Source: Tannerella sp. (GTDB lineage: Bacteria; Bacteroidota; Bacteroidia; Bacteroidales; Tannerellaceae). From it: DNA of 64,000 bases. The stretch's first letter is position 1. Each line of letters opens with the position of its first letter. The notes beneath the pieces were generated by a model. The model did not search any database and was not told the origin of the DNA. It was given only the letters and a program-made list of their open reading frames with translations. A program made the translations under genes and the position numbers. The stretch is from contig JAITVY010000082.1 in the NCBI GenBank assembly GCA_031285565.1, forward strand, positions 1 through 64,000. The letters run 5' to 3'. Below, piece after piece: positions 34,736 through 44,300 of this stretch.

Positions 34736-36187
34736 ATGGGAAATTTAGCAGACATCGGGTTAATAGGTCTGGCCGTAATGGGTGAGAACCTCGTATTAAA
34801 CATGGAAAGTAAAGGTTTTACGGTTGCCGTTTTTAACCGTACGGTAGAGAAAGTAGACAAATTTGTAGACGGACGCGGAAAGGGGAAAAACTTTATTCCG
34901 GCACATTCTATCGAAGAGTTATGTAAATCGCTGAAACGTCCACGAAAAGTGATGATGCTAGTAAAAGCCGGTCAGGCGGTAGATGACTTTATCGAACAAA
35001 TCATACCCTATCTTGAACCGGGTGATGTAATTATTGACGGAGGGAATACACATTTTCCCGATACCATTCGCCGGACAGCCTATGTGGAAAGTAAAGGATT
35101 GCTTTATATCGGTACCGGCGTTTCGGGTGGCGAAGAAGGCGCGTTGAATGGTCCGTCTATGATGCCTGGAGGTTCTAAAGCTGCATGGGAATTGGTGAAA
35201 CCTATCTTCCAGTCAATATGTGCCAAAGCAGACGGACAACCTTGCTGCGACTGGGTAGGAGAAAATGGCGCCGGACATTTCGTAAAAATGGTGCACAATG
35301 GTATTGAATATGGTGATATGCAGTTGATCTGTGAAGTATACCAAATCATGAAGGATTTATTAGGTATGTCGGCTCAGGAAATGCATGAAGTCTTTAAAGA
35401 ATGGAATAAAGGCGAATTAGATAGTTATCTGGTAGAAATAACACGTGATATTCTGGCTTATAAAAATGAAGAAGGCGAAGTTGTTGTTGATAAAATATTG
35501 GATACAGCCGGACAAAAAGGGACAGGTAAATGGACCGGAGTTACTGCATTGGATTTAGGAGTTCCTTTGACATTGATTGCAGAATCCGTATTTGCACGTT
35601 GTTTATCGGCACAAAAAGACGAACGTGTGATTGCTTCTAAACAGCTTACAGGCCCGAAACCATCATTTACTGGAGATAAAGCTGCATTTATTAACGATTT
35701 GAAAAATGCTCTTTATGCTTCCAAGATTGTTTCGTATGCCCAAGGATATCTGTTGATGCGCGAAGCAGCTAAAGAATACAAATGGAACCTGAACTACGGA
35801 GGTATTGCGCTGATGTGGCGTGGCGGATGTATTATCCGTTCCGTTTTCTTAGGAAAAATAAAAGAGGCTTTCGACAAAAATCCGGATTTAACCAATCTGT
35901 TGTTGGATCCGTTCTTTAAAGAAAAGGTGACTGAAGCACAGGATAGCTGGCGCAGGGTTGTTACAACAGCCATTGCAAATGGAATACCGGCTCCATCAAT
36001 GAACGCCGGATTGACATATTTTGACGGCTACCGGACCGAACGTTTGCCGGCCAATCTATTACAAGCGCAACGTGACTATTTCGGAGCACATACATACGAA
36101 CGTATCGATCGTCCGAGAGGTGAATATTTTCATACAAACTGGACTGGAAAAGGCGGCGATACGGCAGCCTCAACGTACGTAGTATAA
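34736..36187 (+). CDS. gnd: 6-phosphogluconate dehydrogenase (decarboxylating)
   Basis: The protein is 483 residues from ATG 34736; the frame stays open upstream, but those residues are not conserved. It oxidises and decarboxylates 6-phosphogluconate to ribulose-5-phosphate with NAD(P)+. Landmarks are 'IGLIGLAVMGENL', the substrate loop 'GTGVSGGEEGALNGPSMMPGGS', catalytic Lys and Asn in 'VKMVHNGIEYGDMQLI', and 'GGDTAAS' at the end. Full family length. A strong terminator follows. Confidence 0.95.
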   Translation: MGNLADIGLIGLAVMGENLVLNMESKGFTVAVFNRTVEKVDKFVDGRGKGKNFIPAHSIEELCKSLKRPRKVMMLVKAGQAVDDFIEQIIPYLEPGDVIIDGGNTHFPDTIRRTAYVESKGLLYIGTGVSGGEEGALNGPSMMPGGSKAAWELVKPIFQSICAKADGQPCCDWVGENGAGHFVKMVHNGIEYGDMQLICEVYQIMKDLLGMSAQEMHEVFKEWNKGELDSYLVEITRDILAYKNEEGEVVVDKILDTAGQKGTGKWTGVTALDLGVPLTLIAESVFARCLSAQKDERVIASKQLTGPKPSFTGDKAAFINDLKNALYASKIVSYAQGYLLMREAAKEYKWNLNYGGIALMWRGGCIIRSVFLGKIKEAFDKNPDLTNLLLDPFFKEKVTEAQDSWRRVVTTAIANGIPAPSMNAGLTYFDGYRTERLPANLLQAQRDYFGAHTYERIDRPRGEYFHTNWTGKGGDTAASTYVV

Positions 36188-36211
36188 GACAAATAACTTT
36201 TGTTCTTATTT

Positions 36212-36245
36212 AATAGGGAGATTCTAAACAAATCTCCCTATTTTT
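36212..36245 (+). terminator. Rho-independent terminator after gnd
   Basis: An 11-bp perfect stem, ATAGGGAGATT (36213-36223) with its complement (36231-36241), has a 7-nt loop and is followed by TTTT. Confidence 0.88.
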
Positions 36246-36273
36246 GTATCTAAATACATAAATATCATAAATT

Positions 36274-37074
36274 ATGAAAATACAAAAAACGATTGGGCTA
36301 CTTATTATTTCTTTATTGCTTACAGCATGTGGCAGTGTTCCTATAACGGGGCGTAAACAAATACTATTGGTTTCGGACTCGGAAGTTCTTTCTGCCAGTT
36401 TATCTCAATATAGTGAATATATTAAATCAGCTCCATTGTCTACGGACAAAACAAAAACGGCAATGGTGGTACGTGTTGGTAAAAAAATCGCTGCAGCAAC
36501 CGAAGCTTATCTGAAACAAAACGGTCTTGGAAGCGAAGTAGCAAATTTCCAATGGGAATTCCATTTAGTTAAAGACGACCAGATCAATGCATTTTGTATG
36601 CCGGGTGGCAAAATTGTTGTATATGAAGGATTAATGAAACTGGTATCATCGGATGATGAATTAGCTGTAGTGATGGGACACGAAGTAGCGCATGCCGTTG
36701 CAAAGCATAGTAACGAACGTATGAGCCAGGAGTTAGTTACCCAATATGGAGCCGCCATACTAAGCGAAGCCCTAAGTACGAAATCGGCAGCCGTACAAAA
36801 TATTGGCAATACTGTTTTCGGTGTTGGTACACAATTAGGCGTTATGTTGCCTTATTCGCGGAAGCACGAGCTTGAAGCTGACTATATGGGACTGATTCTG
36901 ATGACTATGGCCGGATATAACCCGGAAGTAGCCGTTGGTTTCTGGCAAAAAATGTCGGCAAATGGTGGAGCTACCCCGGAAATACTAAGTACACATCCGA
37001 GTGACGCCAACCGTATTGCTCAAATTCAGAAATACTTACCTGAGATGGCCAAATATAAACCTGCATCTAAGTAG
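36274..37074 (+). CDS. M48-family zinc metalloprotease lipoprotein
   Basis: This 266-residue protein has a lipoprotein signal 'LLLTACGS' with lipidated Cys19. The catalytic motif HEVAH is at residues 136-140 in 'VVMGHEVAHAVAKHSNERM', and the third zinc ligand is in 'HELEADYMG'. It resembles LoiP/YcaL-type envelope proteases that degrade misfolded outer-membrane proteins. No TPR domain is present, unlike BepA. It is expected on the periplasmic face of a membrane. Monocistronic, with a terminator downstream. Confidence 0.9.
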   Translation: MKIQKTIGLLIISLLLTACGSVPITGRKQILLVSDSEVLSASLSQYSEYIKSAPLSTDKTKTAMVVRVGKKIAAATEAYLKQNGLGSEVANFQWEFHLVKDDQINAFCMPGGKIVVYEGLMKLVSSDDELAVVMGHEVAHAVAKHSNERMSQELVTQYGAAILSEALSTKSAAVQNIGNTVFGVGTQLGVMLPYSRKHELEADYMGLILMTMAGYNPEVAVGFWQKMSANGGATPEILSTHPSDANRIAQIQKYLPEMAKYKPASK

Positions 37075-37107
37075 TAAGTAGATAGTAGGTGGTAGTAAGT
37101 AGAAAAA

Positions 37108-37145
37108 AAAGGTAAAAGGAGAAAAATAATTATCCTTTTTACCTT
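37108..37145. terminator. Bidirectional terminator between the M48 and MutS-like genes
   Basis: AAAGGTAAAAGGA (37108-37120) pairs with 37133-37145 around a 12-nt loop with a one-base bulge, and both sides are A/T tracts. It serves the convergent genes. Confidence 0.7.
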
Positions 37146-37190
37146 TCTTCTTTTACTTCACATTAATCATTAGTCACTCATCATTAACAA

Positions 37191-38990
37191 TTATAGAGTA
37201 ATCCCCATCTTTTTCATCAAAAAACTGGCATTCATATTCTGTGCAACTCCTTCGCGCATCTGATAGCTAAATATCAATTCATCATCTTTAATATCGGCTT
37301 CGAAGCGATAGTTCCTGATTTCATCCGGAAATTCGGCTTCCAGTGAGCCCAACAATAAATCGTGCGTTGCTATAATACCACATGTTTTTTTGGATATCAA
37401 TTGCTTAACGAGAGCAAGCGAGCCTTTTTGTTTATCTTTCGAATTAGTTCCTTTTAATATCTCATCCAGAATAATAAATAATTCTTCACCGTTATTCAAC
37501 CGGTCAATCATCATTTTCAGCCGTTTTAATTCGGCAAAGAAATAAGATTCATTAGCCGTTAATGAATCAGCCGTTCGTAAACTGGTTACCAAATGAGCCG
37601 GATATATAGTTAATGATTCGGCACATACAGGCGCTCCGATACAGGCCAATAAGAAGTTAACTCCTACCGTACGCAAATACGTACTTTTACCAGCCATATT
37701 GGCTCCGGTAACAACTAGGAAATATGGGCTCTTTGCAATTGAAATATCATTACGAACACATTTTTCCCGGTTCAACAATGGGTGCCCCAATGCTTTACCT
37801 TCCATTTTAAAATAATGATCTGCAATTTCAGGGTTGGTATAATCGGGATGATTAAATGAAAAATTACCCAACGAACACAGAGCATCTACCTGCGCCAATG
37901 CATCAAACCACGTATCAAAACTGCCGGCATGTGTTTTAATCCATTTCTCCAATTGCATTACGTGCCGCATATCCCGAAGATATAGAAAATTCAGAATTAT
38001 CAATGCCATATTAAAACGCTGGTCCAGTCCACCTATAATGCCGGATAATTGCTTAATCGTATGTGATGCGAATAAGCCTTCGGATAACAGCGATTGTTTG
38101 GAGTATTTTAACAGAACCGACTGAAAATCTTCTTTTTCGACCGACTCCATCAACTGTGAATAAACATAAAGCAATTTATTCATCCGATCAACAGTGTTAT
38201 GCAATTTAGTGATACGCTTTGTATGTATATTTGCTATTAAAAAACTAAATGCAAACACAAGTCCAAATACTCCCCATGATACCTCTGCCCAAATAATACC
38301 TACAATCACAACCAACCAGACAGCCGGAATGATCCAGATCATCATTTTCCAGAACAAGCTATCTGAAAAATGTGTCGTTTGTGCAGACAATTCATTCAGT
38401 TGCCTTACATCTTTTTCTGTTCCTTGTTGATCAATCCCGGTTACATAAAAAGACTGCCGGAAATCCGTTTTTGATGCCAACTCCTGTACGGCCTGCTGGC
38501 GATCAACAATTGCACCCTTATGAGACAGAGGATTAGTAAACCATTGAACCAGGCGTGATTTTCCCATTATGGTAACCGTCCGGTTAATGCTTTGAAACAA
38601 TGAATGGTTACCGAATAAATCCAGATCCAGACTAAAAGGGTGCTGTCCATCCATTTGTTCTACCGCACCATCAAATGCACTAAAGTCATAATCAATTCCT
38701 TTTCGTTCATTTGTATTCAGATTAATCATATGTTCGGCATATACTCTTTTAGCTGATAATTTCGTGTGATATACCATAAGTGCAATAAAGGGAATGGCAA
38801 ACATAAAAAAGATACCAACCCAGTAAATCCAATTTACATTACGAAAGAACCAAACCGTTATCAGCAATGTTATAAACAATAATAACCGGATCGTTCCTGC
38901 CTGGTATATTTTTTTTCGCAAAGAATCCCGAATCCGGGTATAATGAACGATCTGATTTTCGTAAAAATGAATGAGATCTTCGAGTGTCAT
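37191..38990 (-). CDS. Membrane-anchored MutS-family ATPase
   Basis: This 599-residue protein carries the MutS ATPase core (about 290-599). Walker A is 'GANMAGKST' (429-437), followed by 'TADSLTANESYFFAELKRLKMM' and Walker B 'LFIILDEILKGTNSKDKQKGS'. The N-terminus lacks the mismatch-recognition domain and instead has transmembrane segments at about 34-75 and 213-253. It therefore cannot be a canonical MutS; it belongs to the Bacteroidota MutS-like group of unknown role, perhaps a membrane-bound DNA transaction. A -7 box lies at 39016-39023 (minus strand). Confidence 0.82.
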   Translation of the reverse strand: MTLEDLIHFYENQIVHYTRIRDSLRKKIYQAGTIRLLLFITLLITVWFFRNVNWIYWVGIFFMFAIPFIALMVYHTKLSAKRVYAEHMINLNTNERKGIDYDFSAFDGAVEQMDGQHPFSLDLDLFGNHSLFQSINRTVTIMGKSRLVQWFTNPLSHKGAIVDRQQAVQELASKTDFRQSFYVTGIDQQGTEKDVRQLNELSAQTTHFSDSLFWKMMIWIIPAVWLVVIVGIIWAEVSWGVFGLVFAFSFLIANIHTKRITKLHNTVDRMNKLLYVYSQLMESVEKEDFQSVLLKYSKQSLLSEGLFASHTIKQLSGIIGGLDQRFNMALIILNFLYLRDMRHVMQLEKWIKTHAGSFDTWFDALAQVDALCSLGNFSFNHPDYTNPEIADHYFKMEGKALGHPLLNREKCVRNDISIAKSPYFLVVTGANMAGKSTYLRTVGVNFLLACIGAPVCAESLTIYPAHLVTSLRTADSLTANESYFFAELKRLKMMIDRLNNGEELFIILDEILKGTNSKDKQKGSLALVKQLISKKTCGIIATHDLLLGSLEAEFPDEIRNYRFEADIKDDELIFSYQMREGVAQNMNASFLMKKMGITL

Positions 38991-39076
38991 GCCTTTTCAT
39001 ATAAAATTTAGGCTACAAAGTTAAAAAAAGAACAGAGTTTGCGAAATATTGACCATTCACTCTTTACAAAGAGATA

Positions 39077-39084
39077 TACCTTTG
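39077..39084 (+). promoter_or_regulatory. -7 box of the phospholipase gene
   Basis: TACCTTTG is followed by CA. It gives a leader of about 30 nt to ATG 39120 and argues against the in-frame TTG at 39039. Confidence 0.5.
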
Positions 39085-39119
39085 CAAAAAGTGCTCATAC
39101 AAATAAATATTATGTCAAA

Positions 39120-39998
39120 ATGAGAAACATTGCATTTTCCGTTTTATTTTTATTGACAACTGTTTCTATCGCAGCACAGGACGAAGCAACCAGTCGCAGG
39201 GATAGTGTGCGGGCTATTATAAGAGAGCGTTACGAAGCTGTTAAGCCTCGTTATAACGCAGATAGCGTACGAAGAGTCGTAGAAAGCGGACCATATTTTA
39301 CATTGTATAAAGACAATTATTTTATAGGCGGAATACCTATTGGGGATAGAATAACATCTGCTAATTCAAACGTAAAATTCCAATTAAGTATCAGCCAGAA
39401 ATTAACCCGCAGCAAACTCCCTTTCGACACCTATTTGTTTATTCAGTTTACCCAAAAAACAATCTGGAATGTATTTGAGGAATCACTTCCGATATACGAT
39501 CTTAATTTTAATCCGGGTGTTGGTATAGGCCATTTGATTATCCACAAAAATCGATATGTCGGCAGATCTTATCTGATGCTGGAACACGAGTCTAATGGAA
39601 AGGATGGTATAAATTCACGTAGTTGGAATAAAGTAACAGTGGGAGCAACATATTATTTGACTAAAAACTTTGAAGTGCAAGGTAAATTCTGGATTCCGAT
39701 TGTCGATGGAGAAAACAATAAAGATATTTTAAAATATTGTGGACTTGGGCAGGCTGCCCTCTCTTACCAAACAAATAATAAAAGATTGAAAGCATGCGTA
39801 ATAACAACCTTTCGTAAAGATTGGTGGGGTATGAATACACAATGGGAACTTAGCTACAAAATTAATAATAACGAGAATCAATATATGTTTCTCCAATATT
39901 ATAATGGATACGGAGAGTACTTGCTGGACTACGATAAGTTTCAAAGTATGTTGCGAATCGGATTTGTAATAAAACCACAGGGTTCCAGTATTTTCTAG
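39120..39998 (+). CDS. pldA: Outer membrane phospholipase A1
   Basis: The protein is 292 residues from ATG 39120 with a signal peptide ending at 'SIAAQ'. The catalytic triad of OMPLA is intact: His156 and Ser158 in 'LEHESNG' and Asn170 in 'SRSWN'. The spacing (+2, +14) equals His142/Ser144/Asn156 of the Escherichia coli enzyme. The remainder alternates as a 12-stranded beta-barrel. It hydrolyses phospholipids in the outer leaflet and maintains lipid asymmetry. It ends just before the convergent nuclease gene. Confidence 0.87.
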   Translation: MRNIAFSVLFLLTTVSIAAQDEATSRRDSVRAIIRERYEAVKPRYNADSVRRVVESGPYFTLYKDNYFIGGIPIGDRITSANSNVKFQLSISQKLTRSKLPFDTYLFIQFTQKTIWNVFEESLPIYDLNFNPGVGIGHLIIHKNRYVGRSYLMLEHESNGKDGINSRSWNKVTVGATYYLTKNFEVQGKFWIPIVDGENNKDILKYCGLGQAALSYQTNNKRLKACVITTFRKDWWGMNTQWELSYKINNNENQYMFLQYYNGYGEYLLDYDKFQSMLRIGFVIKPQGSSIF

Positions 39999-40016
39999 TC
40001 TGAATCCCCATTCATT

Positions 40017-40520
40017 TTATTTTTTCCGCGAACGCTCTTTCTGCTCTTTCCTCCATTGCCATGGGTCAACAGGATTCTTCTGACTCCATATATTCAATTT
40101 CTTCTTTCTTGCTTTTTCCTGTAATTCCAGATAGTGCGGGTCCTTATTGTATTTATATCGCCACGCAAACCCTTTACGAAGCATTTCTTCATTTACATTC
40201 AACTTATTTACATATGCAATTCCCAGTACCCGCTTGTATTGATCGGTACCTTTATGCTCTACTGTCACCTTCTTACCGGCCACTAAATCAGAAAGATATT
40301 CTTTAGATTTCCGGCTGAAATCCTGTCCGTTCTCCGGAGCATCTATACCATATAAACGGACTTTAATCTGATCGTCAGTTATCGTCAACAGGGTAAAAGT
40401 ATCACCATCCTGTACTTTGACAACACGTCCAGTCAGCCGGTCGGATGACGCACAACTACTCAATAAGAATATGGATACGAGTATAGGTAATAAAACGGGT
40501 TTGAATAAATGTAATTTCAT
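40017..40520 (-). CDS. Thermonuclease-like (SNase) lipoprotein
   Basis: This 167-residue protein has a lipobox 'LLSSCAS' (Cys23). The staphylococcal nuclease fold shows 'VVKVQDGDTFTL', and catalytic residues Arg55 and Glu63 in 'VRLYGIDAPE' plus Arg97 in 'YKRVLGI' match Arg35/Glu43/Arg87 of the Staphylococcus enzyme. It would cleave DNA or RNA at the cell envelope. The loop between the second and third catalytic residues is about ten residues shorter than in SNase. The tail is strongly basic. Confidence 0.88.
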   Translation of the reverse strand: MKLHLFKPVLLPILVSIFLLSSCASSDRLTGRVVKVQDGDTFTLLTITDDQIKVRLYGIDAPENGQDFSRKSKEYLSDLVAGKKVTVEHKGTDQYKRVLGIAYVNKLNVNEEMLRKGFAWRYKYNKDPHYLELQEKARKKKLNIWSQKNPVDPWQWRKEQKERSRKK

Positions 40521-40571
40521 TTAGCAAAGGTAGTGATTTTTTAAAGTGGTTGCCCTGTTAAAGGGCTCCTT

Positions 40572-41804
40572 TCATTTTTTAGCGATCTTGTATAGTATTC
40601 CTTCATCTGTTACAGCATAAAGCGCTCCATCTTTTCCCTCTCCTATATCACGAAAACGCTGATTTTCATCTGTAAGTAACCGTTCTTCACCAATCACTCT
40701 GTTTTCTCTCAATACAATACGGGCAATATGCTTACTGCTCAATCCCCCTATAAACAGGTTATTTTGCCATTCAGGAATGGCATCGGAACTATAGAATGTC
40801 ATACCGCTGGGTGAAAGTACCGGATCCCAGTAATATACCGGCTGTTCAAAGCCTTCTTTTTGCGTAATCCCTTCACCTATGGCCTCTCCACCATATTCAA
40901 TCCCATAGGTTATGGTTGCCCACCCGTAGTTTCTGCCGGGTTTTATCAAATTGATCTCATCACCCCCGCGAGGTCCCATTTCCGATAACCATAAATCCTG
41001 AGTAACAGGGTGGATAGCCAACCCTTGTGCATTTCTATGTCCATAAGAATAGATTTCAGGAAGTGCACCTTCGGTATTGGTAAACGGGTTTCCAGATACC
41101 GGTTCCCCAGCAGGTGTAATATGAATTACTTTCCCATATCCATTATCGAGGATCTGCGCTTTGGGGCGGGTTTCCATATCGGAACGCTCGCCGGTAGATA
41201 CGAAAATATTCCCATTCTTATCGAAAACAATACGACTTCCAAAATGCATGCTGTTATCGTAATAAGGTATGGCCCTATAAATAACCTGAAAATTTTCGAT
41301 TTGTGTCTCTTCAGTAGATACTCTTCCTTTTCCTACGGCAGTAAGCGAACCTTGGGGAGTTTTTTCGGCAAAAGTGAAATAGAGTATCCGGCTTGTCTCA
41401 AAATCCGGTGCAGGAGCCACATCCAGCAACCCTCCTTGTCTCCGGTCGTCTACTTCGGGAAATCCTGTAATAGGATTGCTCAACTGGCCGGTAGTGGTAG
41501 CGATGCGCATTGTTCCGGCTTTTTCGGTTATCACCAGTCTGCCGTCGGGAAGAGCTGTTACAGCCCATGGTTTAGACAGTCCGTCTGCAATGACCGTCAC
41601 TTCATAAGGAGTATTTGTTTGTACACCCGCCACCCGTGTTTGGCCTTCGAATGCAGGTTTATAGTTCGTGTTTGGCTTTTGAGTTTCCACAGGAGGTAGT
41701 GGTTGGGTAGACTGTTCCTGTGGTATTTTGTCATTGCTACATGTGAACGCAGTTATAAAAAGCAAAAATAAAACCCCGGCTAATATGGTTCTAAAGCATT
41801 TCAT
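40572..41804 (-). CDS. PQQ-dependent soluble aldose dehydrogenase-like lipoprotein
   Basis: This 410-residue protein has a lipobox 'LFITAFTCSND'. The GSDH/Asd beta-propeller motifs are 'LSKPWAVTALPDGRLVITEKAGTMRI', 'DDRRQGGLLDVAPAPDF', 'STGERSD' and 'EIYSYGHRNAQGLAIHP'. It probably oxidises aldose sugars in the periplasm using pyrroloquinoline quinone, although PQQ use in Bacteroidota depends on scavenging. Substrate is unknown. A hairpin terminator precedes it on the same strand. Confidence 0.85.
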   Translation of the reverse strand: MKCFRTILAGVLFLLFITAFTCSNDKIPQEQSTQPLPPVETQKPNTNYKPAFEGQTRVAGVQTNTPYEVTVIADGLSKPWAVTALPDGRLVITEKAGTMRIATTTGQLSNPITGFPEVDDRRQGGLLDVAPAPDFETSRILYFTFAEKTPQGSLTAVGKGRVSTEETQIENFQVIYRAIPYYDNSMHFGSRIVFDKNGNIFVSTGERSDMETRPKAQILDNGYGKVIHITPAGEPVSGNPFTNTEGALPEIYSYGHRNAQGLAIHPVTQDLWLSEMGPRGGDEINLIKPGRNYGWATITYGIEYGGEAIGEGITQKEGFEQPVYYWDPVLSPSGMTFYSSDAIPEWQNNLFIGGLSSKHIARIVLRENRVIGEERLLTDENQRFRDIGEGKDGALYAVTDEGILYKIAKK

Positions 41805-41895
41805 ATTTGTAATATTATAAGTTACTGGGTGACTGATCCTATTTTAGGATAACAATTTATATTACAAACTTGTTCAACCTATGATTAAAACAAAG

Positions 41896-41937
41896 ATTAC
41901 CCCGTTTTTGATTAATAAGCATCAAAAACGGGGTAAT
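41896..41937. terminator. Strong hairpin terminator, ATTACCCCG type, copy 1
   Basis: A perfect 17-bp stem (41896-41912 with 41921-41937) has an 8-nt loop and T-rich flank on the minus strand. It lies between two minus-strand genes and closes the ldhA-type unit. Its stem is closely related to 50721-50756. Confidence 0.85.
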
Positions 41938-41956
41938 TTATAAGACTTATATTTAA

Positions 41957-42961
41957 TCAGTATTCTGCTTTCACTTCGTTTTTTAATTCTTTTCCGTCTG
42001 CAAAATCCTGAATATTATGCAGGGTTGTATCCGCAATATTTGCTAATGCTTCTTTTGTAAAAAATGCCTGGTGTGAAGTAACAATCACATTATTAAATGA
42101 AAGTAAACGGGCCAGGGTATCATCATCCATTACAAAATCAGAGCGATCTTCGTAAAAATAATCACCTTCTTCCTCATATACATCCAAACCAGCCGAACCG
42201 ATCTTTTTTGTCTTCAGTCCCTTAATTAATGCATCCGTACGAATCAGTTTCCCACGCCCGGTATTGATAATCATGACCCCGCTTTTCATTTTAGCAATGC
42301 TATCATGATTAATCATATATTCCGTCTCTTTTGTCAATGGTGCATGCAGGGATATAATATCTGAATTTGAATACAAATTATCCAATGTGGTATAGGTAAT
42401 CCCTGTTTCATCAGCAAATTGTTGATCCGGGTAAATATCATATGCCAGGATATTCATTCCAATGGCTCGCAGAGTACGGATCAGGATTTTAGCTATTTTT
42501 CCGGTTCCGATAATACCTGCTGTTTTTCCATGCATATCGAATCCCATTAACCCATGTAATGAAAAATTGCCGTCACGTGTGCGGGAATAAGCTTTATGTA
42601 TTTTTCGATTCAAAGTCAGCATTAATGCCAGCGTATGTTCCGCCACCGCATAAGGAGAATATGCCGGCACACGTACTACTTTGATACGACCTTTAGCGGC
42701 ATTCAAATCGACGTTGTTATAGCCGGCGCTGCGTAATGCTATCAGTTTGATACCGGCTTTTACAAGTTTATTTATGACTTCTGCATCAACTATTGCATTC
42801 ACAAATGCACAAACAACATCGAAACCTTCAGCCAGAACTGCATTATCGCGGTTCAAATGACCTTCAAAATAGTGAATGTCAAATCCGAACGATTTGTTAT
42901 AAGCATCAAAAGAAGCTATATCATAAGGCTTTGCATCAAAGAACGCTATTTTTGTTTTCAT
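41957..42961 (-). CDS. ldhA: D-2-hydroxyacid dehydrogenase (D-lactate dehydrogenase-type)
   Basis: The protein is 334 residues from ATG 42961. The NAD-binding loop is 'AGIIGTGKIAKILI', and catalytic Arg, Glu and His lie in 'INTGRGKLI', 'DVYEEEGDYFYED' and 'TSHQAFFT'. The 'VRVPAYSPYAVAEHTLALMLTLNRKIHKAYSRTRDGNF' segment is characteristic of fermentative D-lactate dehydrogenases (LdhA), which reduce pyruvate to D-lactate. It is a separate unit with terminators on both sides. The gene name is by family resemblance. Confidence 0.85.
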   Translation of the reverse strand: MKTKIAFFDAKPYDIASFDAYNKSFGFDIHYFEGHLNRDNAVLAEGFDVVCAFVNAIVDAEVINKLVKAGIKLIALRSAGYNNVDLNAAKGRIKVVRVPAYSPYAVAEHTLALMLTLNRKIHKAYSRTRDGNFSLHGLMGFDMHGKTAGIIGTGKIAKILIRTLRAIGMNILAYDIYPDQQFADETGITYTTLDNLYSNSDIISLHAPLTKETEYMINHDSIAKMKSGVMIINTGRGKLIRTDALIKGLKTKKIGSAGLDVYEEEGDYFYEDRSDFVMDDDTLARLLSFNNVIVTSHQAFFTKEALANIADTTLHNIQDFADGKELKNEVKAEY

Positions 42962-43022
42962 TTTTCTTTTTTTATTAAGAAACAATTAAATCCGACTATT
43001 TGTTTGAAAAGAACATACGGCT

Positions 43023-43062
43023 AAAAATGAGGCTATCTGTTTTTACGTATAGTCTCATTTTT
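43023..43062 (-). terminator. Terminator of the arginine operon
   Basis: AAAAATGAGGCTAT (43023-43036) pairs with 43049-43062 except one mismatch, with a T-run following on the minus strand, just beyond the argD stop. Confidence 0.8.
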
Positions 43063-43069
43063 CTTAAAA

Positions 43070-44194
43070 CTATTTCAGGACTTTTTGTAACCGCGTAATA
43101 AAGTCATCAACCTCATCCTGCGTCAGGCATAGAGGTGGTAACAAACGAATCGTATTTGTTCCTGCTACACCCGTAAATACATTTTCTTCAAAAAGCAACT
43201 TATTTCGTATTTCTTTAATAGGATTTTCGAACTCGACACCAATCATTAACCCCCGGCCACGAATTTCTTTAATGCCATCAAACTGTTTTAGTTCTTTTTG
43301 GAGGTAATTACCGACATTATAGGCATTATCAATCAGTTGTTCATCTTCCATAATGTCAAGTACAGCAATAGCAGCAGCGCAAGCCAGATGGTTTCCACCG
43401 AAAGTAGTTCCTAACATCCCGTATACCGGCTTGAATATCGGACTGATTAAAACCCCACTCATCGGAAAGCCATTGGCGATACCCTTAGCTACAGTAATGA
43501 TGTCCGGACGGATTCCGGCATATTGATGAGCAAAAAACTTCCCGCTTCGTCCATAGCCTGACTGAATTTCATCCAGGATCAGTATGGCTTCGTATTGTGT
43601 ACACAGATTACGTAATTCTTGCATAAATTCATTCGTTACCATCTGAATACCGCCAACACCTTGTATGCCTTCAATAATCACTGACGACACATCTCCTTTT
43701 TTCAATTCAGTTTCAAGCGCATACGGATCGTTTAACGGTAAGTAAGTTACTTGTAAATCTTCATTTACGGGAGCTATTATCTTCGGATTATCCGTCACTC
43801 GTACAGCTGCCGATGTACGTCCGTGGAATGCCTGTTTAAAACTGATAACCCGTTTTTTGCCGTTATGAAAAGATGCCAGTTTAAGTGCATTTTCATTTGC
43901 TTCGGATCCGGAGTTAATCAGGAACAATGAATAATCATCATAACCGGAAGCTTTTCCTAGTTTATCAGCCAGTTTCTGTTGCAAACTGTTTATGACAGAA
44001 TTAGAATAGAATCCTAATTTATTTACTTGTTTTGTAATTGCTTCTACATATACCGGGTGACTATGCCCCACGGAAATAACAGCATGACCGCCATAGAGAT
44101 CCAGATACTCAGTCCCTTCGGCATCCCAGACATGGCAACCTTTACCTTCTACTATTTCTATATCAAATAACGGATATACATCAAATAATTTCAT
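43070..44194 (-). CDS. argD: Acetylornithine/succinylornithine aminotransferase
   Basis: The protein is 374 residues from ATG 44194; an in-frame ATG two codons upstream is also possible. It is a class III PLP aminotransferase: 'NSGSEANENALKLA', 'FHGRTSAAVRVT', 'LILDEIQSGYGRSGKFFAHQ' and PLP lysine K237 in 'TVAKGIANGFPMSGV'. It transfers an amino group to N-acyl-glutamate semialdehyde in arginine synthesis. In Bacteroidales the acyl group is probably succinyl. It is the last gene of the argR-GNAT-argG-argC-argD unit, after a 100-bp gap with an inverted repeat. Confidence 0.92.
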   Translation of the reverse strand: MKLFDVYPLFDIEIVEGKGCHVWDAEGTEYLDLYGGHAVISVGHSHPVYVEAITKQVNKLGFYSNSVINSLQQKLADKLGKASGYDDYSLFLINSGSEANENALKLASFHNGKKRVISFKQAFHGRTSAAVRVTDNPKIIAPVNEDLQVTYLPLNDPYALETELKKGDVSSVIIEGIQGVGGIQMVTNEFMQELRNLCTQYEAILILDEIQSGYGRSGKFFAHQYAGIRPDIITVAKGIANGFPMSGVLISPIFKPVYGMLGTTFGGNHLACAAAIAVLDIMEDEQLIDNAYNVGNYLQKELKQFDGIKEIRGRGLMIGVEFENPIKEIRNKLLFEENVFTGVAGTNTIRLLPPLCLTQDEVDDFITRLQKVLK

Positions 44195-44216
44195 AAGCAT
44201 ATAATTTTTATAAATT

Positions 44217-44293
44217 ACCCCTTAATCCCCTAAAGAGGAAATCATGAACATTCTGCATTTTCTATTAATAAGCCCCTTCAGGGGTTTGGGGTT
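44217..44293 (-). repeat. Inverted repeat between argC and argD
   Basis: ACCCCTTAATCCCCTAAAGAGG (first 20 nt from 44217) is partly complementary to CCCCTTCAGGGGTTTGGGG at 44273-44291. It is a known style of degenerate Bacteroidota intergenic phrase; it could act as a processing hairpin. Confidence 0.5.
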
Positions 44294-44300
44294 GTTATCC

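Noticed and set aside
41010..41699. 229-residue + strand frame inside the sugar dehydrogenase gene
   Set aside because: Antisense shadow of a well-supported gene.
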